Of a stretch of 64,000 nt of DNA, positions 38,263 to 47,321 are shown in pieces (position 1 is the first letter of the stretch; each line of letters starts with the position of its first letter). Origin of the DNA: Pseudoalteromonas phenolica (GTDB lineage Bacteria; Pseudomonadota; Gammaproteobacteria; Enterobacterales; Alteromonadaceae). A model generated the notes under the pieces. The model was not told the DNA's origin, ran no database searches, and worked only from the letters and a program-made list of their open reading frames with translations. The stretch spans positions 96,725-160,724 of the forward strand of contig NZ_PPSW01000005.1 in NCBI RefSeq assembly GCF_005876835.1, given 5' to 3'. The translations under genes were made by a program, and so were the position numbers.

Positions 38263-39168
38263 TCAGCTTGTTTGTTCTAAACGATTGATTTGTTCAAGCA
38301 TGGTTCGGTTATAAGGCGCATCCAGCCCGAGTTTTTTCGCCTCACCAACGATATAGCCACAGATTGCCTCAATTTCAGTTTTACGCCCTAATTTTACATC
38401 TTGTGCCATTGATGAGTTATTGCTGCGAGTTTGTCGCATAACGGTATACGCACTGTTGAGTGCGTCTGCTAATGCGATATTAATTCCTAATTTATCGGCA
38501 ATAAAACAGGCTTCGTTTAATAAGTTCATCACTTGTGTGGCGTAACTTGGTTTTAGTAATTGCCCATTTTGAACTTGATGCAAAGCGGTGAGTGGATTAA
38601 TGGCAATATTAACCATCAGCTTTTGCCAGCGCAGCAATGTAATGTCGTGATGAATGGCGCTGTGAGAAATACTTTCAGCAAATACCGCTTCATAAAAAGT
38701 ATCAATGTTACTTTCAGCTTCAGTATTACAAGCACCTAAATAGGTTGCACCAATGCCTGTTTGAACCACAGTGTTGCTCGATGTTTTAAGTGCACCGCGT
38801 GATGTACTCATAAAGTATAGGCTTTGAGTCGTGCTGAGTTGCGATGTGATCTCTGCCAAATCAGTAATGCCATTGTGACTGATAATTACCATGGCTTCTT
38901 GTGCTAGAAAAGGCTGAATGACATTGAACGCATCTATGAGCTGGTAAGCTTTGACACAGATAAAGCAAATTGAGATGGGATCTTGTGAGGTTAAACTTGT
39001 GATATCAACTATGTTGGCAGTGATTGGAGTGACGGTTTCGCCTTCTTGATAATAAAAAGTGTTGTTTTTTTTATGTCGAGTCACTAGCGTGATTTGATGG
39101 TGTTGGCTTAAGTGAAATGCAAAGCTTAAACCAACAGCACCAGCACCTAAAACATGAATATTAGCCAT
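38263..39168 (-). CDS. panE: 2-dehydropantoate 2-reductase
   Basis: NADPH-dependent ketopantoate reductase of pantothenate synthesis. 301 residues; HVLGAGAVGLSFAF is the dinucleotide-binding motif, WQKLMVNIAINPLTAL contains the catalytic Lys, and the C-terminal domain has TEIEAICGYIVGEAKKLG and a Glu in the substrate site. It overlaps the VanZ-like gene by 8 bp. Close relatives of other specificity exist; confidence is high but not complete. Confidence 0.88.
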   Translation of the reverse strand: MANIHVLGAGAVGLSFAFHLSQHHQITLVTRHKKNNTFYYQEGETVTPITANIVDITSLTSQDPISICFICVKAYQLIDAFNVIQPFLAQEAMVIISHNGITDLAEITSQLSTTQSLYFMSTSRGALKTSSNTVVQTGIGATYLGACNTEAESNIDTFYEAVFAESISHSAIHHDITLLRWQKLMVNIAINPLTALHQVQNGQLLKPSYATQVMNLLNEACFIADKLGINIALADALNSAYTVMRQTRSNNSSMAQDVKLGRKTEIEAICGYIVGEAKKLGLDAPYNRTMLEQINRLEQTS

Positions 39169-39511
39169 GCTTACGAACTCGCCACTCTCGCCATGCGAAA
39201 TAACTTAAATAGTAGCTGGCAGCACCCGCTACATCAGCAACAAAATCACCAACAGAAGCTTGCCTATGAGGCAGGGTATCTTGCATGTATTCAATGCCAA
39301 TTCCGTAAGCGGTTAATAAACAAAGCTGAAGCCAGATTGGAATACGAATGGCGTGATGCATAATAAAGGCAAGCACGAAGAAAATACCAAAATGTGCGAT
39401 TTTATCAGCGTGCTCAAATCGAATGCCTGAATGCTGGATCTCTTTAGCAAATAAAACAGTACAAATACTTAAAGTGAGTAGTAATAAAACTTGGTAAATA
39501 CGCCGAGTCAC
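39161..39511 (-). CDS. VanZ-like membrane protein
   Basis: 116 residues with four membrane segments and the VanZ pattern: HADKIAHFGIFFVLAF after the first helix, then AYGIGIEYMQDTLPHRQASVGDFVADVAGA near the end. VanZ-type proteins of this size are of uncertain role (teicoplanin resistance in one enterococcal homologue only). The stop overlaps panE by 8 bp, so the two are coupled. An open frame on the other strand here is a shadow. Confidence 0.85.
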   Translation of the reverse strand: MTRRIYQVLLLLTLSICTVLFAKEIQHSGIRFEHADKIAHFGIFFVLAFIMHHAIRIPIWLQLCLLTAYGIGIEYMQDTLPHRQASVGDFVADVAGAASYYLSYFAWREWRVRKHG

Positions 39512-39649
39512 AAAACTTCCTATATCTCTATGCAGGCAAAGTAGAGCCAGTATATCACCGAAAAATGGATGGTGGGTGAATATACTAAAGTGCTCTGTAA
39601 ATAGATGTTATCAGGCGAGATAAATTTATTCACCGAGTCGGTTTTTGCT

Positions 39650-39658
39650 TGTTATAAT
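39650..39658 (+). promoter_or_regulatory. Extended -10 promoter element of yajQ
   Basis: TGTTATAAT about 30 bp before the yajQ start, a consensus extended -10. Confidence 0.55.
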
Positions 39659-39687
39659 CAGCCCATAACATGATTAGGAGATAGATA

Positions 39688-40170
39688 ATGCCATCATTTG
39701 ACATTGTTTCTGAAATTGAAATGACAGAAGCTAAAAATGCGGTAGATAATGCAAACCGTGAACTTGAAACACGCTATGACTTCCGTGGTGTGGATGCATC
39801 AATTGAGCTTGCAAACGAAACAATTACGCTAAAAGCTGAAGCTGATCAGCAAGTTATGCAGTTATTCGATATCATTGCTGCAAAAGCGTCAAAGCGTGGC
39901 TTAGATGTTTCAAGCCTTGAGCTTAAAGATATTGAGCGCTCTGGTAAGTATGTGTCACGTAAAGTTGCCCTAAAGCAGGGTATTGATAAAGACATGGCGA
40001 AGAAAATCGTTAAACTTATCAAAGACTCAAAAATCAAAGTACAAGCGTCTATTCAAGGTGAAGAAGTTCGTGTAACAGGTAAAAAACGCGACGATTTACA
40101 AGAAGTAATGCAATTGATCCGTACTGGTGAACTAGGTCAGCCTTTCCAATTTAAAAACTTCCGCGACTAG
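39688..40170 (+). CDS. yajQ: YajQ family nucleotide-binding protein
   Basis: 160 residues covering the whole DUF520 family: [21 protein letters not shown] at the start, [18 protein letters not shown]-like [17 protein letters not shown], and the end [12 protein letters not shown]. Two ferredoxin-like domains. A Xanthomonas relative binds c-di-GMP; E. coli YajQ binds nucleotides and RNA. Given several c-di-GMP enzymes here, a receptor role is possible but unproven. AGGAG precedes the ATG. Confidence 0.96.
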   Translation: MPSFDIVSEIEMTEAKNAVDNANRELETRYDFRGVDASIELANETITLKAEADQQVMQLFDIIAAKASKRGLDVSSLELKDIERSGKYVSRKVALKQGIDKDMAKKIVKLIKDSKIKVQASIQGEEVRVTGKKRDDLQEVMQLIRTGELGQPFQFKNFRD

Positions 40171-40177
40171 GTATTTC

Positions 40178-40224
40178 TATAACTGGCTATAACAAATAAT
40201 ATTTTATAGCCAGTTATAGTTATT
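40178..40224. terminator. Long perfect inverted repeat, bidirectional terminator
   Basis: CTATAACTGGCTATAA and TTATAGCCAGTTATAG pair over 16 bp with a 10-nt loop, followed by TTATTTT, between convergent yajQ and the DUF2799 gene. Confidence 0.85.
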
Positions 40225-40665
40225 TTAATGTTTTTGAGGTGCAACATACTTTTTTTGCTGAGATCTTAGTTGCTCTCTTCGAGCAAACTCAGCCTGTTTT
40301 AACTTTTCATCTCTTGTTTTCTTACCAATTTTATAGCCTTTTTCAAACTCTTGCCGTATTTCTAATGGGCAGCTCTGATTTAACTCTAACCCTTCTTGAC
40401 CTCTTTTAAATCCATTATCAAAGGTACAGTAAGAGATTAATCCATCACTAAAGCCATCTATATAGCTTTTTTGTGCAGTTGGAGTTAATTGTTTTGCACA
40501 TTGTTGCTTAAAGGCATCAAAAATACGGACACTTTTTCCTGTAATAGCACTGTTTTGCCCAAATTCATACCATTCACTTTCTGAGGCATTGCAGGCCATT
40601 TGGGTTGTATTCGACTGGCAGCCAATTAACAGGCTGAGTGGTAAGCAAATTAAGAGTCTTTTCAT
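40225..40665 (-). CDS. DUF2799 lipoprotein
   Basis: 146 residues. The N-terminal LPLSLLIGCQSN is a lipobox (IGC), so the mature protein is lipid-anchored. The rest shows the DUF2799 pattern: W-Y-E-x-G, repeated YIDGFSDGL / YCTFDNGFKRG / FEKGYKIG elements, and a charged C-terminus. Function unknown. It is the last gene of the TonB cluster, 10 bp after the TPR gene, so probably co-transcribed. Confidence 0.85.
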   Translation of the reverse strand: MKRLLICLPLSLLIGCQSNTTQMACNASESEWYEFGQNSAITGKSVRIFDAFKQQCAKQLTPTAQKSYIDGFSDGLISYCTFDNGFKRGQEGLELNQSCPLEIRQEFEKGYKIGKKTRDEKLKQAEFARREQLRSQQKKYVAPQKH

Positions 40666-40675
40666 TTTGTAGTCC

Positions 40676-42055
40676 TTAAGTTTTCTGCTGCTCTTTTGTT
40701 TTAATAATGTTTTCTATTAATGTTATTTGTTGCCATATACCTTTTGTTTCTTTGTATTGATTTGCAATATTCTTAAGAGTTTTGAGTGCGGCTTGGTAAT
40801 TTTGTAAATCGACATAGAGCTGCGCTCTTGCGAGCAGGGCTTCTTTTTTCGAATCATTTAGAGCTTCAGCCCGCAATAGTAAGGTTTCTGCTTGAGTAAA
40901 TTGTTTATTAGATGCTAGATAATTAGCGTATTCAATTAATGCCATACCATTATTAGGGTTCTTCTCTATTGATAGCTTGAAATTTTCAACAGCTTTTGGC
41001 GTGCTATTTAATTGCTGTGCAATCAGGGCATGGTGAAAGTAGATTACACTTTGCTTGTGTGCCGACATGGTTTGTACTTTAGTTTCAAGTGACGCCAGAA
41101 TTTCTTGGCTTTGAGACCATAACCCCCTTTGACCGAGCCAAGTTAAATAGGTGTTGAGGCTATTCATTTCAAGATCAAAGTTATTCAAATGATAGCTAAT
41201 AAGTTCTACGGCTCTATCAAAGCTATCAAGTTGCATGTGAAGCTGAGCTGCTATTTTGTAATTGTTTTGCTGCTCGTTACCGAGCAGTATTGCCATTTCT
41301 AAAGATGCTAATGCTTCTACGTTATTATCTAGTTCAAGTTTAAGTATTGCTTGATTTAGCCATAACTTATGATCGTTCGGGTGCTTGGCAATAAGTTCGC
41401 TTAGAAGCGCTTGCGCAGCCGGGTACATTTTGGCTTGCGTTAAAGCAATAAATAACCCTTGCTGCCACTGTTCTTGAGTTGGCTCTAATGAGAGTGCTTG
41501 CTGGTACGCTGAAATCGCAGAATAGGGGCCGTGTAGGGATAAATTTAAATATGCTAACTGACCATATATGAGAGCATCTTGAGAGCCATAGGAGATAGCA
41601 TTAGAAAAATGTTCTCTTGCTTTCTCTAACTTCCCTTTAAGTAAGTAGAGCTGCCCAAGGTCACTATGCGCCCTAATAAGTTGTGGGCTTCGGCTCAATG
41701 ATGATAAGTAGGCTTGTTCCGCTTTATCATAATCTTCTAACGCGAAATATAGTTGTGCTTTTAGCATTATCATGGCAACGCTTAACTCTATTTCATAAAA
41801 AGCTTCTAGTTCTTTAAGAACTTGCTCTCTTTTCCCCTGCTCTAACAGGCTCTTTAAGTGTTCTGCTGTCTCAAGCTCTTCAGGTGCTATGTTTGCCTCT
41901 TTTTCAGTGTAAGGACCGGTAAACTGAGGCAGTACAAATGTTGGAGGCGCAACCTCTATCTTAAATTGAGAGTATGATGAGCTGGCAAATGCGACAGTGC
42001 TACACAGGCTTTGAGACAGTAGCGCAGCAATAATTATTTGTTTTAGATTCTTCAT
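40676..42055 (-). CDS. Periplasmic tetratricopeptide-repeat protein of the TonB cluster
   Basis: 459 residues with a signal peptide (about 1-24, ending VAFA) and many TPR units from about 80 to the end (for example QLYFALEDYDKAEQAYLSSL, AHSDLGQLYLLKGKLEKARE, ALIEYANYLASNKQFTQAE). TPR scaffolds of this kind accompany TonB2/TtpC systems and may tie the inner-membrane motor to envelope partners. It follows tonB by 3 bp. Confidence 0.85.
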   Translation of the reverse strand: MKNLKQIIIAALLSQSLCSTVAFASSSYSQFKIEVAPPTFVLPQFTGPYTEKEANIAPEELETAEHLKSLLEQGKREQVLKELEAFYEIELSVAMIMLKAQLYFALEDYDKAEQAYLSSLSRSPQLIRAHSDLGQLYLLKGKLEKAREHFSNAISYGSQDALIYGQLAYLNLSLHGPYSAISAYQQALSLEPTQEQWQQGLFIALTQAKMYPAAQALLSELIAKHPNDHKLWLNQAILKLELDNNVEALASLEMAILLGNEQQNNYKIAAQLHMQLDSFDRAVELISYHLNNFDLEMNSLNTYLTWLGQRGLWSQSQEILASLETKVQTMSAHKQSVIYFHHALIAQQLNSTPKAVENFKLSIEKNPNNGMALIEYANYLASNKQFTQAETLLLRAEALNDSKKEALLARAQLYVDLQNYQAALKTLKNIANQYKETKGIWQQITLIENIIKTKEQQKT

Positions 42056-42058
42056 AGA

Positions 42059-42739
42059 TTATCTGCCGTAATTGAAGTTAATAGAGTAGAAGTAAATTGC
42101 TTGCACAGCTCTGCCATCTTTCTTTGGCTTACTAAAGATTGCATGACTGACCCAAGCGCGGATCACTTCTTCCATTTCGGGGTAAACAGGATCAACAATG
42201 CGTTTGATATAGGGTTTGCCTGATTGATCAATGATCAATTCAACTTGTGTCTTTATTCGTTTCACCCCCTTTTGTCTAACAGATTTAGGGGGCGGGAAGT
42301 ATTTTTGTCGCACGACTTGAGGCACGCGATCGAGCTTTTCGACAGCCAGTAAAGGCATATCAAGGGCTAATCGCTCTTGAATCATCTTTGCATCAATCGC
42401 GAAGTTGGGTAACTCAAGCGACTCGACTTTTGGTAGTGTCATCGTCGGTTTATCAGCATAATTAATACTAGGTCCGTCACCTAAGCTGGCTAGGTTAAGC
42501 GCGGTTTGAGACGGCTCACTACTGCTCGAAGTAGTTTTCACTGGCGGTGGTGGCGGTGGTGGAGGGGTTGGTAAAGCCACGTCTATTTTTCTGGTAATGA
42601 GGTCCGCTTTCTGAGCCTCAGGTTGCTGTTTTAGTAAATGTAAGCTGAAAACTAGACCTGCAACAATCATTGCACTTAGCAGCCAGGGAACGAGAGCGAG
42701 CGTTCCATACTTCAATGAATTATGAGTCAGGGTGGCCAT
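42059..42739 (-). CDS. tonB: TonB family energy transducer
   Basis: 226 residues: one N-terminal membrane segment (about 14-35, LALVPWLLSAMIVAGLVFSL), a Pro-rich stretch (LPTPPPPPPPPVK) spanning the periplasm, and a C-terminal TonB domain (VELIIDQSGKPYIKRIVDP ... YFYSINFNYGR). It couples the ExbB/ExbD motor to outer-membrane receptors. The Pro-rich region is short compared with E. coli TonB, which is usual for TonB2-type proteins. exbD is 1 bp upstream. Confidence 0.9.
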   Translation of the reverse strand: MATLTHNSLKYGTLALVPWLLSAMIVAGLVFSLHLLKQQPEAQKADLITRKIDVALPTPPPPPPPPVKTTSSSSEPSQTALNLASLGDGPSINYADKPTMTLPKVESLELPNFAIDAKMIQERLALDMPLLAVEKLDRVPQVVRQKYFPPPKSVRQKGVKRIKTQVELIIDQSGKPYIKRIVDPVYPEMEEVIRAWVSHAIFSKPKKDGRAVQAIYFYSINFNYGR

Positions 42740-42740
42740 A

Positions 42741-43148
42741 TTATTGCGCCTGTGTTGCTAGGCTAATATTGCTCAAACCTGCGAGCTTAGCTTGATCAAT
42801 GACTTTTACCAATAACTCTGTAGGGACGCTTTTGTCTGCTTGAATGATCAGTGGGCGAGTTTGCGTTCGGCTAGCTTGCATCAATGTTGCCCTTACACCG
42901 GCAACGCCAATATTGGTGCCTGCATACATGACTTGACCGGTATCCGTTATCGCAATTAAAAATACGGACTTTTGCAGTTGCTGACTGGATACGGCATTGG
43001 GTTTATCAACCTCTACCCCTGTTTCTTTTACAAATACAGTGGTCACAATAAAGAAGATAAGTAGTATAAAGACCACATCAAGTAGCGGTGCTAAGTCTAT
43101 CTCTTGGCTTTTAGATTCTGAGATTTTTTGTTTGATTAGTGAGCGCAT
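42741..43148 (-). CDS. exbD: ExbD biopolymer transport protein
   Basis: 135 residues, one membrane segment (about 19-42) containing the proton-channel Asp in the sequence IDLAPLLDVVFILLIFFIV, then a periplasmic domain. Its start overlaps the exbB stop by 13 bp. Part of the motor that drives TonB with the proton gradient. Confidence 0.93.
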   Translation of the reverse strand: MRSLIKQKISESKSQEIDLAPLLDVVFILLIFFIVTTVFVKETGVEVDKPNAVSSQQLQKSVFLIAITDTGQVMYAGTNIGVAGVRATLMQASRTQTRPLIIQADKSVPTELLVKVIDQAKLAGLSNISLATQAQ

Positions 43149-43543
43149 GGCGTATTTACCTGCCAGTTAGAAACTTTGCTTCTTAAAGCTGTATGGAGCA
43201 AAAGGCCTGGTACAACAAACACTAAGCCTAGCTGTGTTGTGAACATTGCAGTCGCAATCCCGCCACTGATCATCTCTTGCATATCTAGCCCGTTGTTGAC
43301 AGACATGAAATTAAAGGTGCTTAGCAATCCACTGATTGTGCCCAATAGCCCCAGTAAAGGTAAGGCCGCAAGCAATGTTTTTAGAGCGCTTAACCAGTAA
43401 TTACAACGTGTAGCCCATTGTGCATTGCAGGCTGTGAAAGCCAGTAACAACAAAAGCTTACCGTAACTAAAAAAAGCAACCCCAATCAATGTCCAAACTA
43501 TGGTGTTGTTGAGTAGTTTTAGGAAGATGCTGATATCTGTCAT
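43136..43543 (-). CDS. exbB: ExbB-type proton channel subunit
   Basis: 135 residues from the ATG at 43543, which follows the stop of the previous gene by one base; the open frame to 43588 is only an overlap. Three membrane segments and the conserved LLGLLGTISGLLSTFNFMS and GGIATAMFTTQLGLVFVVPGLLLH. Short even for ExbB, as in TonB2-type exbB2. Confidence 0.9.
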   Translation of the reverse strand: MTDISIFLKLLNNTIVWTLIGVAFFSYGKLLLLLAFTACNAQWATRCNYWLSALKTLLAALPLLGLLGTISGLLSTFNFMSVNNGLDMQEMISGGIATAMFTTQLGLVFVVPGLLLHTALRSKVSNWQVNTPCAH

Positions 43544-43544
43544 G

Positions 43545-44834
43545 TTAGTGCATCGCAAATTTACTAATTTGAATTGCATTGGCTTCAAGCTTTGCGTTAT
43601 AGCTTTTAGCCTTACGACTTAACAGTGCACTTATAATGAGTGAGGGAATAGCAACAATCAGCCCTAGCTCTGTTGTAACTAAAGCTTCCGATATTCCTCC
43701 CGAGACGGTTGCCGCATCTCCAGTTCCAAAGGTATTCATCATCATAAAGGTATTTATCATGCCAGATACGGTACCAAGTAAACCTAAAAGCGGGGCAATA
43801 GCTGCTGTTGTAGTAACAACGCCTAAATAGTTTTCAACCTTATGTTGATGTTGCATTAAGTAAGATACTATTTGATCGTCCCTTTGTTCTGAGACTGGTG
43901 TATCGAGCGCGATTTGAACTAGTTTTTTCTCTGCGCCATCAAATGGAATTTGCACTTCTAATGACGTTTTTTTGGCCTTGAGTTGCTCAATGAAATCCTT
44001 ACTAATGCGAGGTAAGCGCATGAGTTGAATGCTTTTAAGTAGTGCAGCGATAAGTGCTAATAAGCCAAAAAATAAAATAGGTAATGCCCACACACCACCT
44101 TTTTTAATGTGGGAAACTATCCCTTGTTGGTTATTTTGTAATTTTGTGGCATTACCAAGTGTCGGGTCAAAAGTCACACTGCCTATGCCTGTTTGATTGA
44201 GCTGCTGCAATTGCACAGCTTGAGCATTTTGGCTTACCCCTTTAACAAGGCTGGGTAGGGTTTGATTAACCGGATTTTCAAGTAACCCACCAGATTGTAA
44301 TTGGGAATTATATGCCAGCTTGATGGGCCCAATATTGAGGACATTAAAAGGTTTGACCTCACCGTTTGTGCTGATGACATCAGTTTGTTGCCAGCTAGGT
44401 GCAAGATCGTCGATTAATTCGCTTCTCAGATACTGAAATATCTCAGGCTTGATTGCGACATCGCTCGTTCCAGTATGGTCAAAAGTAATGTTTTGTTGTT
44501 CCAAATAAGTTTGTAATAACAGCTTTTGGTAATTATCTTGTTCTCGCCACTTATTGATCCGGCCTGAGAGCTGCTCAATGCTCATCAACTGCTCATCAGC
44601 AGTTCGTTGAATAGTTGTAGCTTGTTCTCGTAATGCTTTGACGGCAGCAAGTTCTTTATTTAGCTGGGCCTGATATTTCAGGGTTTCTTCGTTAATCTTA
44701 GATTCAAGCGCTTGCAGTGACTTTTGAGATGTAGTGATCCTGTTAACGAGCTCTTGGCTGACAGAATTAGGGGCAGCTGTAGAAGATAAGCTAGTGAGCA
44801 GCAAGAGAAGTAATATTGTGAGCCGAGTGATCAT
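43545..44834 (-). CDS. TtpC-like ExbB protein with periplasmic coiled-coil extension
   Basis: 429 residues: signal peptide (about 1-20), a coiled-coil-rich periplasmic region (about 25-115), a linker, then membrane segments from about 235 with the ExbB/TolQ motif LLGLLGTVSGMINTFMMMN and GGISEALVTTELGLIVAIPSL. This matches the fourth component TtpC of Vibrio TonB2 systems, which is needed for the complex to work. It overlaps the DUF3450 gene by 4 bp and is followed by exbB after 1 bp. Confidence 0.88.
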   Translation of the reverse strand: MITRLTILLLLLLTSLSSTAAPNSVSQELVNRITTSQKSLQALESKINEETLKYQAQLNKELAAVKALREQATTIQRTADEQLMSIEQLSGRINKWREQDNYQKLLLQTYLEQQNITFDHTGTSDVAIKPEIFQYLRSELIDDLAPSWQQTDVISTNGEVKPFNVLNIGPIKLAYNSQLQSGGLLENPVNQTLPSLVKGVSQNAQAVQLQQLNQTGIGSVTFDPTLGNATKLQNNQQGIVSHIKKGGVWALPILFFGLLALIAALLKSIQLMRLPRISKDFIEQLKAKKTSLEVQIPFDGAEKKLVQIALDTPVSEQRDDQIVSYLMQHQHKVENYLGVVTTTAAIAPLLGLLGTVSGMINTFMMMNTFGTGDAATVSGGISEALVTTELGLIVAIPSLIISALLSRKAKSYNAKLEANAIQISKFAMH

Positions 44835-45622
44835 AATAAGTCCTTTTCAATGGGTGCTATTGCAAGAGGAGCATTCACAAAGGCTGCAGTTGTAGGTTTA
44901 TTGAGCATAGATTTTATTTGTGCAAGAGATTGCAAAAAGTCTTCTCGCGAAGAGAGGCCTAATAACTGCTGAGCTTGCTCCGTGTGGTGCCACTGCCAAC
45001 CATGTTGCTCTACCCGTCCTATCCCAAAGTGTTTACCATCGTGGCTAACATACCAAGCCTGTGACAATCCTAAATAGATCTGACTTACGAGCATTTGTGT
45101 CTCACCATCGGCTGTAGGAATAGTCATATTGGTATTATTCAGCGCAATTCTTTGATTAAACTCAGTCGCTGATTTAAACATACTTAACAGTTTTTCTAGT
45201 TGTTCGCTGTTGGAGTAAGGTGTGCTATTTATGGTTGTTAAAGCATCTTCCCATTGAGCTTGAATAGGAGGGGGTAATAGAGGGGAGACTCTATTAATAA
45301 ATTGCATTAGGTTTTTTAGCTCGGCTTTAACCAATCGCTGATTTTCTTCAAGCTGTTGCTGTTGCTTAGTGAGCTCAAATCGCTTTTCGTCCACTTCGCT
45401 TCGCGCGTCTTTGGCTTTATTGATTAATGCACGCAACGCTGCTTTTTCTTCTTTTAGCAACTTTATTTGATTTTGTAATGATTGCTGATTTGTTTGCCAG
45501 CTCAATTCTAGTTTGCCTTTTTGGCTCTCTAAGTCTAGCCATTGTTGCATTAACTCATACTCGGTTTGGTTGGCAAATACACTGCTAGACAGCGCTGTCA
45601 TTAAGAGGACTGTTTTTTTCAA
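44831..45622 (-). CDS. DUF3450 periplasmic coiled-coil protein
   Basis: 263 residues with a signal peptide (about 1-17), a long heptad-type region (about 20-105, with LKEEKAALRALINKAKDARSE) and a C-terminal domain (YLGLSQAWYVSHDGKHFGIG and WQWHHTEQAQQL). DUF3450 proteins are nearly always the first gene of TtpC/ExbB2/ExbD2/TonB2 operons. First gene of this seven-gene transcript; no strong regulator site was seen upstream. Confidence 0.9.
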   Translation of the reverse strand: MKKTVLLMTALSSSVFANQTEYELMQQWLDLESQKGKLELSWQTNQQSLQNQIKLLKEEKAALRALINKAKDARSEVDEKRFELTKQQQQLEENQRLVKAELKNLMQFINRVSPLLPPPIQAQWEDALTTINSTPYSNSEQLEKLLSMFKSATEFNQRIALNNTNMTIPTADGETQMLVSQIYLGLSQAWYVSHDGKHFGIGRVEQHGWQWHHTEQAQQLLGLSSREDFLQSLAQIKSMLNKPTTAAFVNAPLAIAPIEKDLL

Positions 45623-45795
45623 TTATTGTTTTCCCTGTACTCTTCTTAGATACAAACTACAATTACAGAAATAGTTTAAATAATCAACAGTTAGCGTCGC
45701 TAGTTTTTTGCATGTTGAAATAATAAGGGTATGAAAGTAAATATTTTTACTGTTTTAAATAGGAGGTATTATATAAGGAGATGTGTTTTTTAAAG

Positions 45796-45826
45796 TGAAT
45801 TAAGGGGACTTAGGCCCCCTCAAAAA
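45796..45826 (-). terminator. Probable terminator after the lipoprotein gene
   Basis: On the minus strand, AGGGG pairs with CCCCT around an 8-10-nt loop and is followed by TTAATT; moderate strength. Confidence 0.5.
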
Positions 45827-45834
45827 ATAGTTGA

Positions 45835-47319
45835 CTATTGCTCTGCCAGAAACGCAATAGAGCTTGGGTTTAATTCAGTTGTTAGTCTATCTTTATACTT
45901 TTCATTTGTGTTGGTATTTAGAATATCAACACCAGGTGCTGTCGGGTCGCCAATGCTCATCCACAAGAAATTAGCTGAATCTAGCTTGATGTTACTGATG
46001 GCGGTTTCACCCGTGTTAGCAATGCCTGAAGCGATTATTTCACCTGAAGTTGGGTTAAACTCATGCAGGGTAGATTTCACATGGTAAGACGGTGTGAAGA
46101 AGGCTTCTGAGCTATAGAAGTACCCCTTTTCTGCAGACACAATGGCTGTGCCACTTATGTAACCGCTAGTATTATTTGCAATATCTTTCGCTGTTAATAC
46201 TGATTTCACTGAATAATCAGCAGGAGAGATCTCTTCAATACGGCTAAGCTCTAAGCTTGGCGCAGAGTAGCCGCTGCGTGTTGTTACATAAATCTTGTCA
46301 TTTGCTGCAATGATGCTGTTTTCTAGCGGGTTTACACCAGCAAGAGGAATACCTTTAAAGCTGTCTTCGCTGTTTGCATTTGTTTCAATTTCTTCATCTG
46401 TTGCAGTATCAAATACGGCTACATATGCAGTACCTGCAGAGAAGTTATCGTTTTGCCTTTGCATAGCGATATAAAGTTTGTCGTCTAAGATAACCGCAGC
46501 TGATGGAGATGGTGTACCATTTTTATTGTCATTACTGTAAGCAGAAATATCTAATTCACCAATTTTGAAGTCTTCTTGCAGAGTTGCTTGCGGGTTAACG
46601 ATCCATACTTTGCCTGAACCATAACGAATCAAATACGCTTTTGTATCACTTAATGAAACTAGAGTGTAAGGGTTACGACTGGTTGAGTCTTGATCATCTT
46701 GCGTCGAGTAAGACCATACCGCAGCGTCTTTTTCAGCTACATTGTATTTATCAATGGTATCGATAAAGAAGCGGCCGATGTGGAAAAGATCAGAGTTATA
46801 GCTGGCAACCGTGTAATCTGACTTGGCTTTGACATAATAACCAGTTTCTACTTGTTGATTGAGAGCATCAACAAATACGACTTCAGAACTGGTGTAATCA
46901 GGTGCAATTGTTTGTACTGCGGCAAAATCCGGGGTGTCTTTAACATCGCCCAGTGAAACTGTGATGTTTAAAGAGGTGCTGAGTTTGTCAGCTTCATTTT
47001 CTGTCGCTGTCAGAGTAACTGAAAACGTGGTTTTTCCAGCTGTTTCAAAATCTTGTGCATTTTTGAAACTCAGTTCGCCCTGTTGCGTGATAGTAAATAA
47101 GTCACTGTCGTCACCGCTAATTGTTAAGGTAATAGCGTCGCCGTCAGGGTCATTCGCAGTATAGTTTGCAACCAGTGTGGTGTTTTCAAGTACAGATGGG
47201 TTCAATTCACCACTTAGTGTTGGAGCACTGTTATTGTCTGAACTGCCACAGGCAGACAACAGTAGCGCCGAACAAATAAGGCTTAGTGAGAAAGGAGCTC
47301 TTGAGCTATTAAATTGCAT
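45835..47319 (-). CDS. Lipoprotein with cadherin-like and probable beta-propeller domains, partner of the B12 receptor
   Basis: 494 residues. SALLLSACGSS is a lipobox, so the protein is lipid-anchored. Residues about 30-125 form a cadherin-like domain (DPDGDAITLTISGDDSDLFTI, ending LNITVSLGDV). From about 150 on come repeated beta-blade-like units (LSDTKAYLIRYGSGKVWIVNP; AAVILDDKLYIAMQRQN; IIAANDKIYVTTRSGY; LDSANFLWMSIGDP), suggesting a beta-propeller of the YncE/surface-glycoprotein type. It starts 2 bp after the receptor stop and therefore shares the cobalamin riboswitch. In Bacteroides, BtuG is a propeller lipoprotein that captures B12 for BtuB. The same role here is inference. Confidence 0.8.
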   Translation of the reverse strand: MQFNSSRAPFSLSLICSALLLSACGSSDNNSAPTLSGELNPSVLENTTLVANYTANDPDGDAITLTISGDDSDLFTITQQGELSFKNAQDFETAGKTTFSVTLTATENEADKLSTSLNITVSLGDVKDTPDFAAVQTIAPDYTSSEVVFVDALNQQVETGYYVKAKSDYTVASYNSDLFHIGRFFIDTIDKYNVAEKDAAVWSYSTQDDQDSTSRNPYTLVSLSDTKAYLIRYGSGKVWIVNPQATLQEDFKIGELDISAYSNDNKNGTPSPSAAVILDDKLYIAMQRQNDNFSAGTAYVAVFDTATDEEIETNANSEDSFKGIPLAGVNPLENSIIAANDKIYVTTRSGYSAPSLELSRIEEISPADYSVKSVLTAKDIANNTSGYISGTAIVSAEKGYFYSSEAFFTPSYHVKSTLHEFNPTSGEIIASGIANTGETAISNIKLDSANFLWMSIGDPTAPGVDILNTNTNEKYKDRLTTELNPSSIAFLAEQ

Positions 47320-47321
47320 AG

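Noticed and set aside
39154..39363. Open frame of 69 codons on the plus strand with protein-like composition
   Set aside because: It lies antisense within the VanZ-like gene, whose family motifs are clear, and has no ribosome binding site.
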